This document shows positions 1 through 8,100 of a stretch of DNA of 50,606 nucleotides, piece after piece (the stretch's first letter is position 1; each line of letters begins with the position of its first letter). The stretch covers positions 1 to 50,606 of the forward strand of contig JAZLBG010000060.1 in NCBI GenBank assembly GCA_045613585.1, read 5' to 3'. Source of the stretch: Fimenecus sp045613585 (GTDB lineage Bacteria > Bacillota > Clostridia > Oscillospirales > Acutalibacteraceae). A program made the position numbers and the translations under genes. The notes beneath the pieces were generated by a model. That model ran no database searches, had not been told where the DNA came from, and saw only the letters and a list, made by a program, of their open reading frames with translations.

Positions 1-44
1 TTGTTAACGAGAACACGCTTTTTAGCTGATTTGATGTTTGGCAT
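1..44 (-). CDS. rpsT: 30S ribosomal protein S20, N-terminal fragment
   Basis: Read on the minus strand, the first 14 codons give MPNIKSAKKRVLVN, the characteristic start of ribosomal protein S20, a primary binder of the 5' domain of 16S rRNA. The rest lies outside the window. An AAGGAGG ribosome binding site (plus-strand positions 55-62) sits at the right distance from the ATG at 44. The gene is divergent from gpr, an arrangement common in Firmicutes, which supports the call despite the short fragment. Confidence 0.85.
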   Translation of the reverse strand, partial: MPNIKSAKKRVLVN

Positions 45-79
45 ATTCGTTACACCTCCTTCGTATTTTACAGATACAT

Positions 80-108
80 ATGTTACCACGAAATAAAACA
101 AAAATCAA
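80..108 (-). promoter_or_regulatory. Probable rpsT promoter
   Basis: On the minus strand TTGATT (plus 103-108) and TAACAT (plus 80-85) are separated by exactly 17 bases, upstream of the S20 ribosome binding site. This fits a housekeeping sigma-A promoter with a short 5' leader. It is read by eye only. Confidence 0.5.
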
Positions 109-180
109 GTTATTTTTTATAAAAATGACTATTATTTTTTCTTTGGTGCAATAATATTTAAGAAAAACAGAGGTGATAAT

Positions 181-1047
181 ATGAATTGTAGAACAGATAT
201 AGCTCTTGAACGACAAGAAATGCTTCCAGAAACTGACCAAAAAGGTATTAAAGTAAAGCGCTGGGAAGAAGAAAAAGCACAGATAACTGAAATTGAAATA
301 TTGAATGAATATGGTTCAAAAATTTTACAAAAACCTGTTGGACGGTACATTACTGTAGATTTACCTGAATTTTCCCACGAAAGTGAATTGCTTGATGGCA
401 GGCTAACAGCGCTTACAGAATCTATTAAAATTTTAATACCAGAAAGTGCAGAAAAAATACTTGTGGCGGGATTAGGGAATGAAAACATAACCCCTGATGC
501 TTTAGGTCCTTTATGTGCAAAAGGCATTTTCTCAACCCGACATATAAAAGGTGAGATAATTAAAGATTTAGGTCTAATGAATGTAAAATCTGTGTCGTCA
601 ATATCAACAGGAGTTTTGGGGCAAACAGGAATTGAAACAGCAGAATATATTAAAGGCATAGTAAATCTTATAAAGCCTGATATAGTAATAATTATTGATG
701 CATTGGCATCGCGTAGGCTTTCAAGACTTGGCAAGACAGTGCAACTGACTGATACTGGTATTACTCCAGGGTCTGGCGTTGGTAATTTTAGAAAAACCAT
801 TGATAAAACAACATTAGGTGTTCCTGTAATCTCAATAGGAGTGCCAACTGTCGTTGATGGAAATACAATAGTTAGTGACTTAACAGGGGATAAAAATACA
901 AATCAAGTTATAGACACAACCAATATGATGGTAACACCTCGTGAGATTGACACTATTATATCTCGTGCTGCACGACTTTTATCTTTAAGTATAAACTGTG
1001 CATTACAGCCTCAAATGAAACCAGAGATGTTTCTTGCGTTATCATAA
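181..1047 (+). CDS. gpr: GPR endopeptidase (spore germination protease)
   Basis: This is the germination protease (MEROPS A25) that degrades the small acid-soluble spore proteins coating DNA when a spore germinates; a substrate of that class is encoded at 9270-9461. The protein is 288 aa, shorter than the about 370 aa of Bacillus GPR but within the range of clostridial forms. It begins MNCRTDIALE, matching the RTDLALE region where the GPR zymogen is auto-processed. The core contains VAGLGNENITPDALGP and IIIDALASRRLSRLGKT, both typical of the family. The ATG at 181 follows an AGAGGTGATA ribosome binding site. spoIIP follows 52 bases downstream, the standard gpr-spoIIP pairing. The forespore-specific promoter expected for gpr could not be identified with confidence. 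Confidence 0.93.
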   Translation: MNCRTDIALERQEMLPETDQKGIKVKRWEEEKAQITEIEILNEYGSKILQKPVGRYITVDLPEFSHESELLDGRLTALTESIKILIPESAEKILVAGLGNENITPDALGPLCAKGIFSTRHIKGEIIKDLGLMNVKSVSSISTGVLGQTGIETAEYIKGIVNLIKPDIVIIIDALASRRLSRLGKTVQLTDTGITPGSGVGNFRKTIDKTTLGVPVISIGVPTVVDGNTIVSDLTGDKNTNQVIDTTNMMVTPREIDTIISRAARLLSLSINCALQPQMKPEMFLALS

Positions 1048-1099
1048 AAATCGCATTCTCTGCATATGTTTTACAAGAATATTGTAGAGGATTGATATT

Positions 1100-2233
1100 T
1101 TGAATAAAAGGACAAACTTACATGATAAAATAATTGAATATATAATTAAATCAATTATCCCAACAACTCTTGTTGTCGCTTTGTTAATTGGAGGATTAGA
1201 GTCATCTCTTAATCGCATTTTGTCAGTTGCAACATATATGATTTATCCTGAAAAAATTTTTGAATTTTTTGAAAATCATAACAAAGACAATACTATTAAT
1301 TCCGATAAAATAGTTAATGAAACTGCAAAGGCAGAATATACAGAATCTGTCATAACTTCTGCAAATATAAAATTAACAATACCTGCCGATGTTCAAAAAC
1401 TAGTTAAACAAGCACAGAAAACTTATGCAAATTCTTCAAATGACGGAAAAATTCAAGAGTCAGATTACAGTAAACAAAATGCAACATCTGAATATAATGG
1501 GATTTATTTGCGCAATACAACGCTTAATCACCAAATAAATATTGAAGAATATCTTAATAAACAGGTGCATGCCTTCGTTAGCGAAAATAAACCATCAGTA
1601 TTAATTTATCACACTCACACTACTGAAACCTACGAGTTGTTAGATAGAACATTTTATACCAATGAGCGTAGTATAAGAAGCAAAAATTCAGCTGAAAATA
1701 TGGTGCGTGTAGGTGAGGAGATATGTAGAATTTTAGAAGAAAAAGGGTATAAAACAATTCACGATAAAACTATTTATGACGAAGCTTTGAGTGGTGCTTA
1801 TGAACGCTCAAGAGAAAATATAAGTAAAATATTAAAAGAAAACCCATCAATTCAAATAGTTTTAGATGTGCATCGTGGGTCAATTTATCAAAAAGATGGC
1901 TCAAAGATTAAAACGATTACAGAAATCAACGGCAGAAAAACAGCACAGATATTATTGATTACTGGTTGTGAAGATGGCAATGTCACAGATTTCCCCAACT
2001 GGCAGAAAAACTTAACGTTTGCACTTAATTTGCAAGAAAAACTTAAAAATGATAATGAAACACTTGTGCAACCTTTAATGCTTTGTAGTCGTAAATATAA
2101 TATGGATTTAATACCATGTGCATTATCAATAGAAATAGGCACTGACGCCAATACATTAAGTGAAGCGGTATATTCAGCTGGGCTTTTTGCAAATTCATTG
2201 TCAGATTTTTTAGAGGAGTATAAAATAAAATGA
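1100..2233 (+). CDS. spoIIP: Stage II sporulation protein P (SpoIIP)
   Basis: SpoIIP is the membrane-anchored peptidoglycan amidase/endopeptidase of the DMP engulfment machinery. The 377-aa product has one N-terminal membrane segment (about residues 17-45), a low-complexity linker, and the catalytic domain from about residue 165. The metal-ligand motif YHTHTTE places histidines at 171 and 173. Further family motifs are LDVHRGS and, near the C-terminus, LSIEIGTDANTLSEA. The start is TTG at 1100, preceded by GAGG. The stop TGA (2231-2233) overlaps the ATG of a small downstream frame. The gpr neighbourhood agrees. Expression in the mother cell is expected from the family, but no sigma-E promoter is evident. 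Confidence 0.93.
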   Translation: MNKRTNLHDKIIEYIIKSIIPTTLVVALLIGGLESSLNRILSVATYMIYPEKIFEFFENHNKDNTINSDKIVNETAKAEYTESVITSANIKLTIPADVQKLVKQAQKTYANSSNDGKIQESDYSKQNATSEYNGIYLRNTTLNHQINIEEYLNKQVHAFVSENKPSVLIYHTHTTETYELLDRTFYTNERSIRSKNSAENMVRVGEEICRILEEKGYKTIHDKTIYDEALSGAYERSRENISKILKENPSIQIVLDVHRGSIYQKDGSKIKTITEINGRKTAQILLITGCEDGNVTDFPNWQKNLTFALNLQEKLKNDNETLVQPLMLCSRKYNMDLIPCALSIEIGTDANTLSEAVYSAGLFANSLSDFLEEYKIK

Positions 2234-2355
2234 CAGAGATAAAAAGAATATTAAAAAGTTATTTGATTTCAGTAATAATAACAGTTTTAACAACTATAAT
2301 TTTTTGTGGTATTTTTATTGCAGAAACTAATACCGAAAAAATGTTGTTTGGGTAA
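2230..2355 (+). CDS. 41-aa single-pass membrane peptide coupled to spoIIP
   Basis: An ATG overlaps the spoIIP stop codon (ATGA, 2230-2233) and opens 41 codons ending in TAA at 2353-2355. The peptide starts MTEIKRILKSYL, has a hydrophobic run of about 18 residues (ISVIITVLTTIIFCGIFI) and ends in a short polar tail, NTEKMLFG. The ATGA overlap suggests translational coupling. A basic N-terminus followed by one helix predicts an inner-membrane peptide with its N-terminus inside. No family is recognised. A sporulation role is inferred from position only. It could be non-functional, but the junction and composition look like a real gene. Confidence 0.55.
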   Translation: MTEIKRILKSYLISVIITVLTTIIFCGIFIAETNTEKMLFG

Positions 2356-2361
2356 AAACTG

Positions 2362-2390
2362 TTGCAATAAAACTATTAGAGGTGTATAAT
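2362..2390 (+). promoter_or_regulatory. Promoter for the yhaM-DUF2804 unit
   Basis: TTGCAA (2362-2367) and TATAAT (2385-2390) are spaced by exactly 17 bases, placing a start site near 2397. It lies just after the spoIIP-linked small gene, so the exonuclease gene probably has its own vegetative promoter. Confidence 0.55.
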
Positions 2391-2445
2391 TAAAAATATA
2401 ATATATGAAAGGTTGTATCCGTGTTTTTATGCGGGTTATAAATTT

Positions 2446-3411
2446 ATGAATTTTACTGATATTGGAAATAACGGACTTGTTGAAGGTTATGCAGTTATAA
2501 AACAATGTGATGTCAAAACTGCAAAAAATGGTAACTCATATCTCGATTTAGTGCTTGCAGATAAAGATGGTGAAATCTTTGCAAAACTTTGGGATTATAA
2601 TGAGTATTCTCATGGCAAATATGAAAATGATATGTTTGTTAAAGTGAGAGGCACAATCTCAAAATATAATGGTAACGACCAATTTAGAATTGAAAGAATT
2701 CGCGCTGTTGTTGAAAGTGATGGTGTGAATGTTGCCGATTATGTTAAATCAGCAGATTTTTCAGGTGAAGATATGTTTGATTATCTTACATCACTTGTAA
2801 ACGATTTCAAGGATGAAGATTTGAAAAAAATTGTTACATATTTACTTGAAAATAATAAAGAGAAAATCTTGTATTTTCCTGCTGCATTCCGTCTTCACCA
2901 TGCAATTCGTTGCGGTCTTTTAATGCATACAGCATCAATTGTTAAACTTTGTGAGTCAATTTGTAAAGTGTATCCATTTGTTAATCGTGAACTTCTCATT
3001 TCAGGTGCAATTCTTCACGATATTGCAAAAACTATTGAATTTGATGTTCGTGAAACAGGAATTGCATCAGGATATACTGTTGAGGGCAATCTTTTAGGTC
3101 ATCTTGTAATGGGTGCTATGATGGTTAAAGATGCAGGTCAAAAGTTAGGTGTTGATAGTGAAAAATCAATGCTATTACAACATATGATTTTGTCACATCA
3201 TGGTGAGCCTGAATTTGGCGCAGCTGTAAGACCGTTGTTTTTAGAAGCAGAACTTCTTTCACAACTTGACTTGATGGATGCTCGAGTTTATGAAATTATG
3301 GATGCAGTTAGCGGTATAGAAAAAGGTGAGTTCACAAACAGATTGTGGGCACTTGAAGATAGAAAATTTTATAAATACAATGATGCAACTTTAAAAGTTG
3401 ACATTTTGTAA
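2446..3411 (+). CDS. YhaM-family 3'-5' exoribonuclease (OB-fold plus HD domain)
   Basis: The 321-aa product has an N-terminal OB-fold nucleic-acid-binding domain (about residues 10-90) and a C-terminal HD metal-dependent phosphohydrolase domain (about 140-300). HD-domain residues are visible in RLHHAIRCGLLMHTAS, AILHDIAKTIEF and MILSHHGEPE. This architecture and length match YhaM/CBF1, a 3'-5' exonuclease that trims single-stranded RNA (and DNA) in Firmicutes. I chose the ATG at 2446; the frame could extend to a TTG at 2413, but that codon has a ribosome binding site directly abutting it and adds residues unlike the family. The true ribosome binding site is weak (GGG about 11 bases upstream). 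A DUF2804 gene follows after 33 bases. Confidence 0.85.
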   Translation: MNFTDIGNNGLVEGYAVIKQCDVKTAKNGNSYLDLVLADKDGEIFAKLWDYNEYSHGKYENDMFVKVRGTISKYNGNDQFRIERIRAVVESDGVNVADYVKSADFSGEDMFDYLTSLVNDFKDEDLKKIVTYLLENNKEKILYFPAAFRLHHAIRCGLLMHTASIVKLCESICKVYPFVNRELLISGAILHDIAKTIEFDVRETGIASGYTVEGNLLGHLVMGAMMVKDAGQKLGVDSEKSMLLQHMILSHHGEPEFGAAVRPLFLEAELLSQLDLMDARVYEIMDAVSGIEKGEFTNRLWALEDRKFYKYNDATLKVDIL

Positions 3412-3444
3412 TAAATAGGGATTTTAAAAAAGGGGATTAAAGTT

Positions 3445-4470
3445 ATGAGAAATCATTTTGTAGGTAAACCTGTTGACCTTCTCAAGTGTGACGGTAGTCT
3501 TGTTGAGCCAGGTTGGTCAACACAACAAGTTTGGAAATACGACAAAAATGCTATTAAGTCAAATGTTTTCAGAATTAAAGAATGGGACTATTATCTTGTT
3601 TTAGCACAGGATTTTGGTGTTGCATTCACAGTTTCAGATTTAGGCTTTGCGGGACTTCATTCTGTGTCCTTCCTTGACTTTAAAACACCAAGTGAAACAA
3701 CAAAGAGTGAAATGCCATTCTTCACAATGGGTAAAACAAATATGCCACCAACAAGTAGTGAAGGTAATGTTCATTTTGGCAATAAAAACCTTACTCTTGA
3801 CTATATCAAAACCGATGGGCAGAGAAGAATTGTTTGTACATACAAGAATTTTAAAGACGGTAAAGATTTCAAATGTGACATTTGCCTTGACCAACCTGAT
3901 ATGGATTCAATGGTTATTACAATTCCTTGGCAGAAAAATAAGAGATGCTTCTATTACAACCAAAAAATCAATTGTATGAGAGCGTCAGGTTGGGTAACTG
4001 TCGGTGATGAAAAATACGAGTTTAACCCTGCAACTGACTTCGGTACACTTGACTGGGGTCGTGGTGTGTGGACTTATGATAACACTTGGTTCTGGGGTTC
4101 AGGTAACTGTGATTTAGATGGTCACGCATTCGGCTTCAATATTGGTTACGGATTTGGCGATAACTCAGCTGCAACTGAGAATATTCTTTTCTATGATGGC
4201 GTAGCACATAAGCTTGATGATATTTATTTCAATATGCCTGAGAATGGTAGCTATACAGACCCTTGGACATTCTCATCATCTGATGGCAGATTTGAAATGG
4301 ACTTTGTTCCAATTATTGACCGTAGCGCATTTATTGACTTTAAAGCAATCATTTCTGACCAACATCAAGTGTTCGGCAGAATGAGTGGTAAAGCTATTCT
4401 TGATGACGGTACAGTGCTTGAAATCAAAGATATGCTTATGTTCGCAGAAAAAGTGCATAACAGATATTAA
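3445..4470 (+). CDS. DUF2804 domain-containing protein
   Basis: This 341-aa soluble protein is rich in aromatic residues and matches DUF2804 in overall pattern. It opens MRNHFVGKPVDLLKCDGSL. The central segment has FGTLDWGRGVWTYDNTWFWG and HAFGFNIGYGFGD, the Trp-rich signature I associate with the family. No signal peptide or membrane segment is seen. The fold is probably beta-rich, distantly like lipocalin/hydroxyneurosporene-synthase folds (inference). The function is unknown. The ribosome binding site AAGGGGATT precedes the ATG. It follows the YhaM-type gene by 33 bases, so the two are likely co-transcribed, but nothing links them functionally. Confidence 0.75.
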   Translation: MRNHFVGKPVDLLKCDGSLVEPGWSTQQVWKYDKNAIKSNVFRIKEWDYYLVLAQDFGVAFTVSDLGFAGLHSVSFLDFKTPSETTKSEMPFFTMGKTNMPPTSSEGNVHFGNKNLTLDYIKTDGQRRIVCTYKNFKDGKDFKCDICLDQPDMDSMVITIPWQKNKRCFYYNQKINCMRASGWVTVGDEKYEFNPATDFGTLDWGRGVWTYDNTWFWGSGNCDLDGHAFGFNIGYGFGDNSAATENILFYDGVAHKLDDIYFNMPENGSYTDPWTFSSSDGRFEMDFVPIIDRSAFIDFKAIISDQHQVFGRMSGKAILDDGTVLEIKDMLMFAEKVHNRY

Positions 4471-4481
4471 TAAATTTGGTT

Positions 4482-4536
4482 TGCCTCCTTTGTCAAAGGG
4501 AGGGGGACCGCTTAAGCGGTGGAGGGATTCTTCCGC
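4482..4536 (+). repeat. Dispersed palindromic repeat, copy A
   Basis: A GC-richer segment in an AT-rich intergenic region contains CCTCC...AAAGGGAGG followed by the 14-bp palindrome ACCGCTTAAGCGGT (4507-4520) and GGAGGGATTC. A close relative lies at 47544-47593, sharing GCCTCC, AAAGGGAGGGGGAC, AGC, GGTG and GATTC in the same order. Similar elements are scattered in intergenic regions of many gut Clostridia. It could also act as a terminator for the DUF2804 gene, although the T-run is weak. Confidence 0.65.
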
Positions 4537-4546
4537 CGTTTTCTAT

Positions 4547-4605
4547 TTCTTAAAAAATTCTTAATAATTTAACTTCTTTAATCTTAAAACTATTTTTATT
4601 ACAAT
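4547..4605 (+). promoter_or_regulatory. Possible autoregulated promoter of the two-component operon
   Basis: TTCTTAA occurs at 4547-4553 and 4558-4564, one helical turn (11 bp) apart, with a related ATCTTAA at 4581. A TACAAT -10-like element is at 4600-4605. OmpR-family regulators often bind direct repeats spaced by 11 bp next to a weak -35, so autoregulation is plausible. The region is A/T-rich, and chance similarity is a real possibility. Confidence 0.3.
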
Positions 4606-4624
4606 ACCGTTGGAGGTTGAAAAT

Positions 4625-5314
4625 ATGTATAATATTCTTGTTTGTGATGATGAAAAAGATATTGTCAAAGCACTTGATATTTATCTTAAATCAGAGGGGT
4701 ATAACACTATACTTGCCTACAACGGTAATGAGGCAATTGAAAAGGTGAAAACGGAAGATATTCATTTAGCACTTCTTGATATTATGATGCCTGTTTTAGA
4801 TGGCATTACTGCTATGGTGAAAATTCGTGAAATTACTAATATTCCCGTTATTCTATTGACGGCAAAAAGTGAAGATACCGATAAGATTTTAGGTCTAAAT
4901 GTTGGTGCAGATGACTATATTACAAAGCCATTTAATCCCGTTGAAGTGATGGCAAGAGTTAAGTCGCAACTTCGTCGATATATGATGCTTGGTGGTGGCA
5001 AAGTCAACGAGCAATCAATAGTAATCGGCACATTAGAACTTGATGATACAGCAAAAAAAGTAACTGTTGACGGTGAAAAGGTATCACTTACGCCCAAAGA
5101 ATATGAAATACTGTATCTTTTAATGCAAAATGCAGGTAAAGTCTTTTCTCCAAAAGAAATTTATCTTAAAGTATGGAAGGACAATCCTTATGGTGCAGAA
5201 AGTACAGTTGCAGTACATATTAGACATCTCCGAGAGAAAATCGAAATTAACCCTGCCGAGCCACGCTACTTAAAAGTTGTGTGGGGACAAGGTTATAAGA
5301 TGGAGAGGTGTTAA
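4625..5314 (+). CDS. OmpR/PhoB-family response regulator
   Basis: The 229-aa product has an N-terminal receiver domain with acidic residues D8-D9, phospho-acceptor D52 (LLDIMMP), the switch Thr in LLTAKSED and the conserved Lys in YITKPFNP. A C-terminal winged-helix DNA-binding domain follows, with LTPKEYEILYLLMQNAGKV and AVHIRHLREKIE. The start is the ATG at 4625, five codons inside the longest frame, because GGAGG (4612-4616) is placed for it. The gene ends three bases before the sensor kinase, so both form one operon. The DNA-binding domain resembles the VanR-like regulators common in Clostridia; the stimulus is unknown. Confidence 0.93.
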   Translation: MYNILVCDDEKDIVKALDIYLKSEGYNTILAYNGNEAIEKVKTEDIHLALLDIMMPVLDGITAMVKIREITNIPVILLTAKSEDTDKILGLNVGADDYITKPFNPVEVMARVKSQLRRYMMLGGGKVNEQSIVIGTLELDDTAKKVTVDGEKVSLTPKEYEILYLLMQNAGKVFSPKEIYLKVWKDNPYGAESTVAVHIRHLREKIEINPAEPRYLKVVWGQGYKMERC

Positions 5315-5317
5315 ATA

Positions 5318-7393
5318 ATGAAAAGTAATTTTGTTGTTAAATGTGTAGCGGTTGTATTGTTTGCAGTAATGTTAACAACAGCTATTTTATCAGGTGCTTG
5401 TTTGATTTTCGGATTTGGTTCAGGTGCGTTTACTGAAAGTGCAAACTGGGACGAAATGAAAAACTCTTTATATAGTGGTCTTACATGGCGACCAATGTCA
5501 GAGATTTATGACAGTATAGAGCATTATGAAAGATACGGAAGATACTATAGCAACGATGTTTTATATCACAATTTGTCAGAAAATTTAATGGTTGAAATTA
5601 AAGATGACAACGAAGAAGTTATCTATTCAAATGTTAACAAGTCTGATATGAGTACTGTATTCAATAAGCAAGATTATACTTTTTCAGTGCTTAAAGAAGA
5701 ATATCGAAATTCTGGTAACGACCCATATTATGAAAATGATGTAGAGTTAGAGTCGACAACTGTGCATGCAGATGATGTTGATAAATACGAAGATAAAACA
5801 TACACAATAACACTATGCGTTAAGAAAAATCTTGTTAAAAAAGATGCGTTTTATTACATTGGTGAACTTTTTGATTCTATTGCAGGTAAACAAACATTAT
5901 TCTTTATTTATACAATTCTTTCATTAGTCGTAGCACTTGTTTTGCTAATATTCCTTATGTGCTCAGCAGGTCATAAAGCAGGAGTTGAAGGCATTTACTT
6001 GTCTAAATTTGAAAGTTTTCCAATAGATATTTTAATTGCTATCTGGGCAGGTCTTACTTCGCTTCTTGCTTGGGGAATAGTATCGTTTATAGATTTAGCA
6101 TTTTACGAAATGGTAACATATAATTATGACCCTACTATGTGGTCTGCTATGCCATTCCTCGCTGTACTTTTAGTTATTGCAGTAGTGCTTGATGCAATAC
6201 TTCTTGCAATTCTTTTAATGACCAGTGCAGTACGCTTAAAAACTGAAACTTATATTAAATCAAGTTTGATTTATATCGTACTGAATTTTGCGTTCAAAAT
6301 ACTCAAAAAAGTGTTTATATTTACATTCAAAGTACTTAGAAAAGGTAGCAGTAAAATTCTGAGATTTTACAAGAAAACACTTCATTTAATCTGGAGTTTT
6401 ATTCGCTCTATTCCGCTTGTCTGGAAAACGGTTATCGCAGTAATTGTTGTAATGTTTATTGAATTCTTTTTACTTGCAATTGGTTGGGGTGAAATATGGC
6501 CTGCTGCTTGGATTTTTACTGGTGTTCTTTGCTTAGGTGTAATTGCCGTTGCAATACTTATAAAACGAATTGAAAAGGGTACAGAAGAAATCGCAAATGG
6601 TAATCTTTATAAAAAAATCAATACAAAATATATGTTCCTTGATATGAAAGACCACGCCGAAAATATTAATAATATTAATGATGGAATTGCAAAAGCGGTT
6701 GAAGAGAGAATGAAGTCAGAACGCTTCAAAACAGAGCTTATTACCAATGTTTCTCATGATATTAAAACGCCTTTGACATCAATAATTAACTATGTTGATT
6801 TGCTTGAAAAAGAAGAAATTGAAAACGAAACTGCAAAAGAGTATATTGATGTTTTGTCCCGCCAGTCTGCAAGACTTAAAAAGCTTATTGACGATTTACT
6901 TGAGGCATCAAAAGCATCAACAGGCAATGTAAATGTAAATCTTACTCAACTTGAATTGGGTATTTTACTTTCACAAGCGCTTGGCGAATACGATGAAAAG
7001 TTCTCAAATAACAATTTACAAGTAGTTCTCAATAAAACTGATGATTTGTTGCTTGTAATGGCAGATAATCGTCATATATGGCGTGTGTTTGACAATATTC
7101 TTAATAATATTTCAAAATATGCACAACCAAATACAAGAGTTTATATAGATGCTAAACGAAATGGCAAAAATGCAGAAATCAGTTTTAGAAACATTTCAAA
7201 AGATGCCCTTAATATTTCTGGCGATGAGCTTATGGAACGTTTTGTTCGTGGTGATAGCTCTCGAAATACAGAGGGTAGTGGATTAGGACTCTCAATAGCT
7301 AAAAGCCTTACAGAAGTTCAAAAAGGTAAACTTAATATTGAAATTGATGGTGACCTATTCAAAGTCTGCCTCGTTTTCCCAATAAGTGAATAA
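5318..7393 (+). CDS. Multi-pass membrane sensor histidine kinase
   Basis: This 691-aa sensor pairs with the response regulator three bases upstream. It has an N-terminal membrane segment (about 8-32), an extracytoplasmic domain of roughly 150 residues rich in Asp, Tyr and Asn, then several hydrophobic helices (about 193-216, 235-262, 275-303, 370-415). A HAMP-like linker (IEKGTEEIANGNLYKKI) follows. The dimerisation domain carries the phospho-acceptor His480 in SHDIKTPLTSIINY, and the ATPase domain has FDNILNNISKYA (N box) and GSGLGLSIAKSL (G box). The many transmembrane helices after the sensor loop suggest membrane or envelope sensing. The gene ends at a strong hairpin terminator. Confidence 0.92.
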   Translation: MKSNFVVKCVAVVLFAVMLTTAILSGACLIFGFGSGAFTESANWDEMKNSLYSGLTWRPMSEIYDSIEHYERYGRYYSNDVLYHNLSENLMVEIKDDNEEVIYSNVNKSDMSTVFNKQDYTFSVLKEEYRNSGNDPYYENDVELESTTVHADDVDKYEDKTYTITLCVKKNLVKKDAFYYIGELFDSIAGKQTLFFIYTILSLVVALVLLIFLMCSAGHKAGVEGIYLSKFESFPIDILIAIWAGLTSLLAWGIVSFIDLAFYEMVTYNYDPTMWSAMPFLAVLLVIAVVLDAILLAILLMTSAVRLKTETYIKSSLIYIVLNFAFKILKKVFIFTFKVLRKGSSKILRFYKKTLHLIWSFIRSIPLVWKTVIAVIVVMFIEFFLLAIGWGEIWPAAWIFTGVLCLGVIAVAILIKRIEKGTEEIANGNLYKKINTKYMFLDMKDHAENINNINDGIAKAVEERMKSERFKTELITNVSHDIKTPLTSIINYVDLLEKEEIENETAKEYIDVLSRQSARLKKLIDDLLEASKASTGNVNVNLTQLELGILLSQALGEYDEKFSNNNLQVVLNKTDDLLLVMADNRHIWRVFDNILNNISKYAQPNTRVYIDAKRNGKNAEISFRNISKDALNISGDELMERFVRGDSSRNTEGSGLGLSIAKSLTEVQKGKLNIEIDGDLFKVCLVFPISE

Positions 7394-7398
7394 ATTTT

Positions 7399-7429
7399 AA
7401 GCACCTAACAAAAGTTAGGTGCTTTTTTT
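7399..7429. terminator. Bidirectional intrinsic terminator between the sensor kinase and trmL
   Basis: AGCACCTAAC, an AAAA loop and GTTAGGTGCT form a 10-bp stem followed by a T-run on the plus strand. On the minus strand the flanking A/T sequence also gives a T-rich tail. It lies between two convergent genes and probably serves both. Confidence 0.85.
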
Positions 7430-7439
7430 ATGCCATTTT

Positions 7440-7946
7440 TTATTGCTGGTCTGCCCAGTTATAATTTCTTAATTCTCCTGATTCTAACAATGTAGGGTAA
7501 TCCCATTGTCTTAATGTTTCGTAAACACCGATTGCTACGGCATTTGAAAGATTAAGGCTTCTTGCTTCGTCAATCATAGGGATTCTCACGCATTTATCAG
7601 CATTTGCAAAAAGTAAATCTTCAGGAAGTCCTGCTGTTTCTTTGCCAAAAACAAGATATGTATTGTCAGGGTATTTTACATCAGAATGTCTTTTTTGTGC
7701 TTTTGTTGAAAAATAGAAAAAGTTTCCACCTTGATTTTTCTCGAAAAACTCTTCCATTGTGTCGTAATAAGTAATATCAAGAAGATACCAATAATCAAGA
7801 CCTGCTCGTTTTAATTTTTTGTCGTCAGGAGTAAATCCCATTTTGCCAACAAGATGCAATCTTGCACCTGTCGCAGCACAAGTTCTTGCTACATTACCTG
7901 TGTTTTGTGGAATTTCTGGCTCAACCATAACAATATTAAGTGTCAT
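7440..7946 (-). CDS. trmL: tRNA (cytidine(34)-2'-O)-methyltransferase, TrmL/CspR type
   Basis: The 168-aa SPOUT-class enzyme methylates the 2'-O of the wobble nucleotide 34 in leucine tRNAs. Motifs visible are VEPEIPQNTGNVARTCAATG at the N-terminus, FGKETAGLPEDLL in the middle and RIPMIDEARSLNLSNAVAIG, which forms the knotted SAM-binding site. The length is that of a minimal TrmL without extra RNA-binding domains. The start is the ATG at 7946; an in-frame GTG nine bases upstream is part of the AAGGTGA ribosome binding site. It is monocistronic and faces the kinase gene. Confidence 0.92.
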   Translation of the reverse strand: MTLNIVMVEPEIPQNTGNVARTCAATGARLHLVGKMGFTPDDKKLKRAGLDYWYLLDITYYDTMEEFFEKNQGGNFFYFSTKAQKRHSDVKYPDNTYLVFGKETAGLPEDLLFANADKCVRIPMIDEARSLNLSNAVAIGVYETLRQWDYPTLLESGELRNYNWADQQ

Positions 7947-8049
7947 ATAAATCACCTTAAAATAAAATTTCTAAAATTATAATAACATTTTTAGAAACAA
8001 TTTCAAGGTCATTTTTATAATTTTTTTATCTTTCTTTCAAAAAATATTG

Positions 8050-8077
8050 TTGCTCACAAAAATATTTTTATGAGCAA
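8050..8077. promoter_or_regulatory. 28-bp near-perfect palindrome upstream of the small-protein/deacetylase operon
   Basis: TTGCTCA at 8050-8056 is mirrored by TGAGCAA at 8071-8077, and the bases between (an A5/T5 core) are also self-complementary except for one mismatched pair. It ends about 10 bp before the ribosome binding site of the 59-aa gene. It could be an operator, a leader hairpin or a weak terminator facing upstream; the sequence does not decide between these. Confidence 0.45.
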
Positions 8078-8100
8078 ATTAAAATAAAGGAGGAAGAAAA

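Noticed and set aside
132..800. 222-codon minus-strand frame opposite gpr
   Set aside because: It is the shadow of a well-supported protease gene with no ribosome binding site or recognisable product.
2405..2449. 14-codon leader peptide whose stop overlaps the YhaM-type gene start
   Set aside because: It has no ribosome binding site and begins only about 8 bases after the predicted transcription start; coincidence in AT-rich DNA is likelier.
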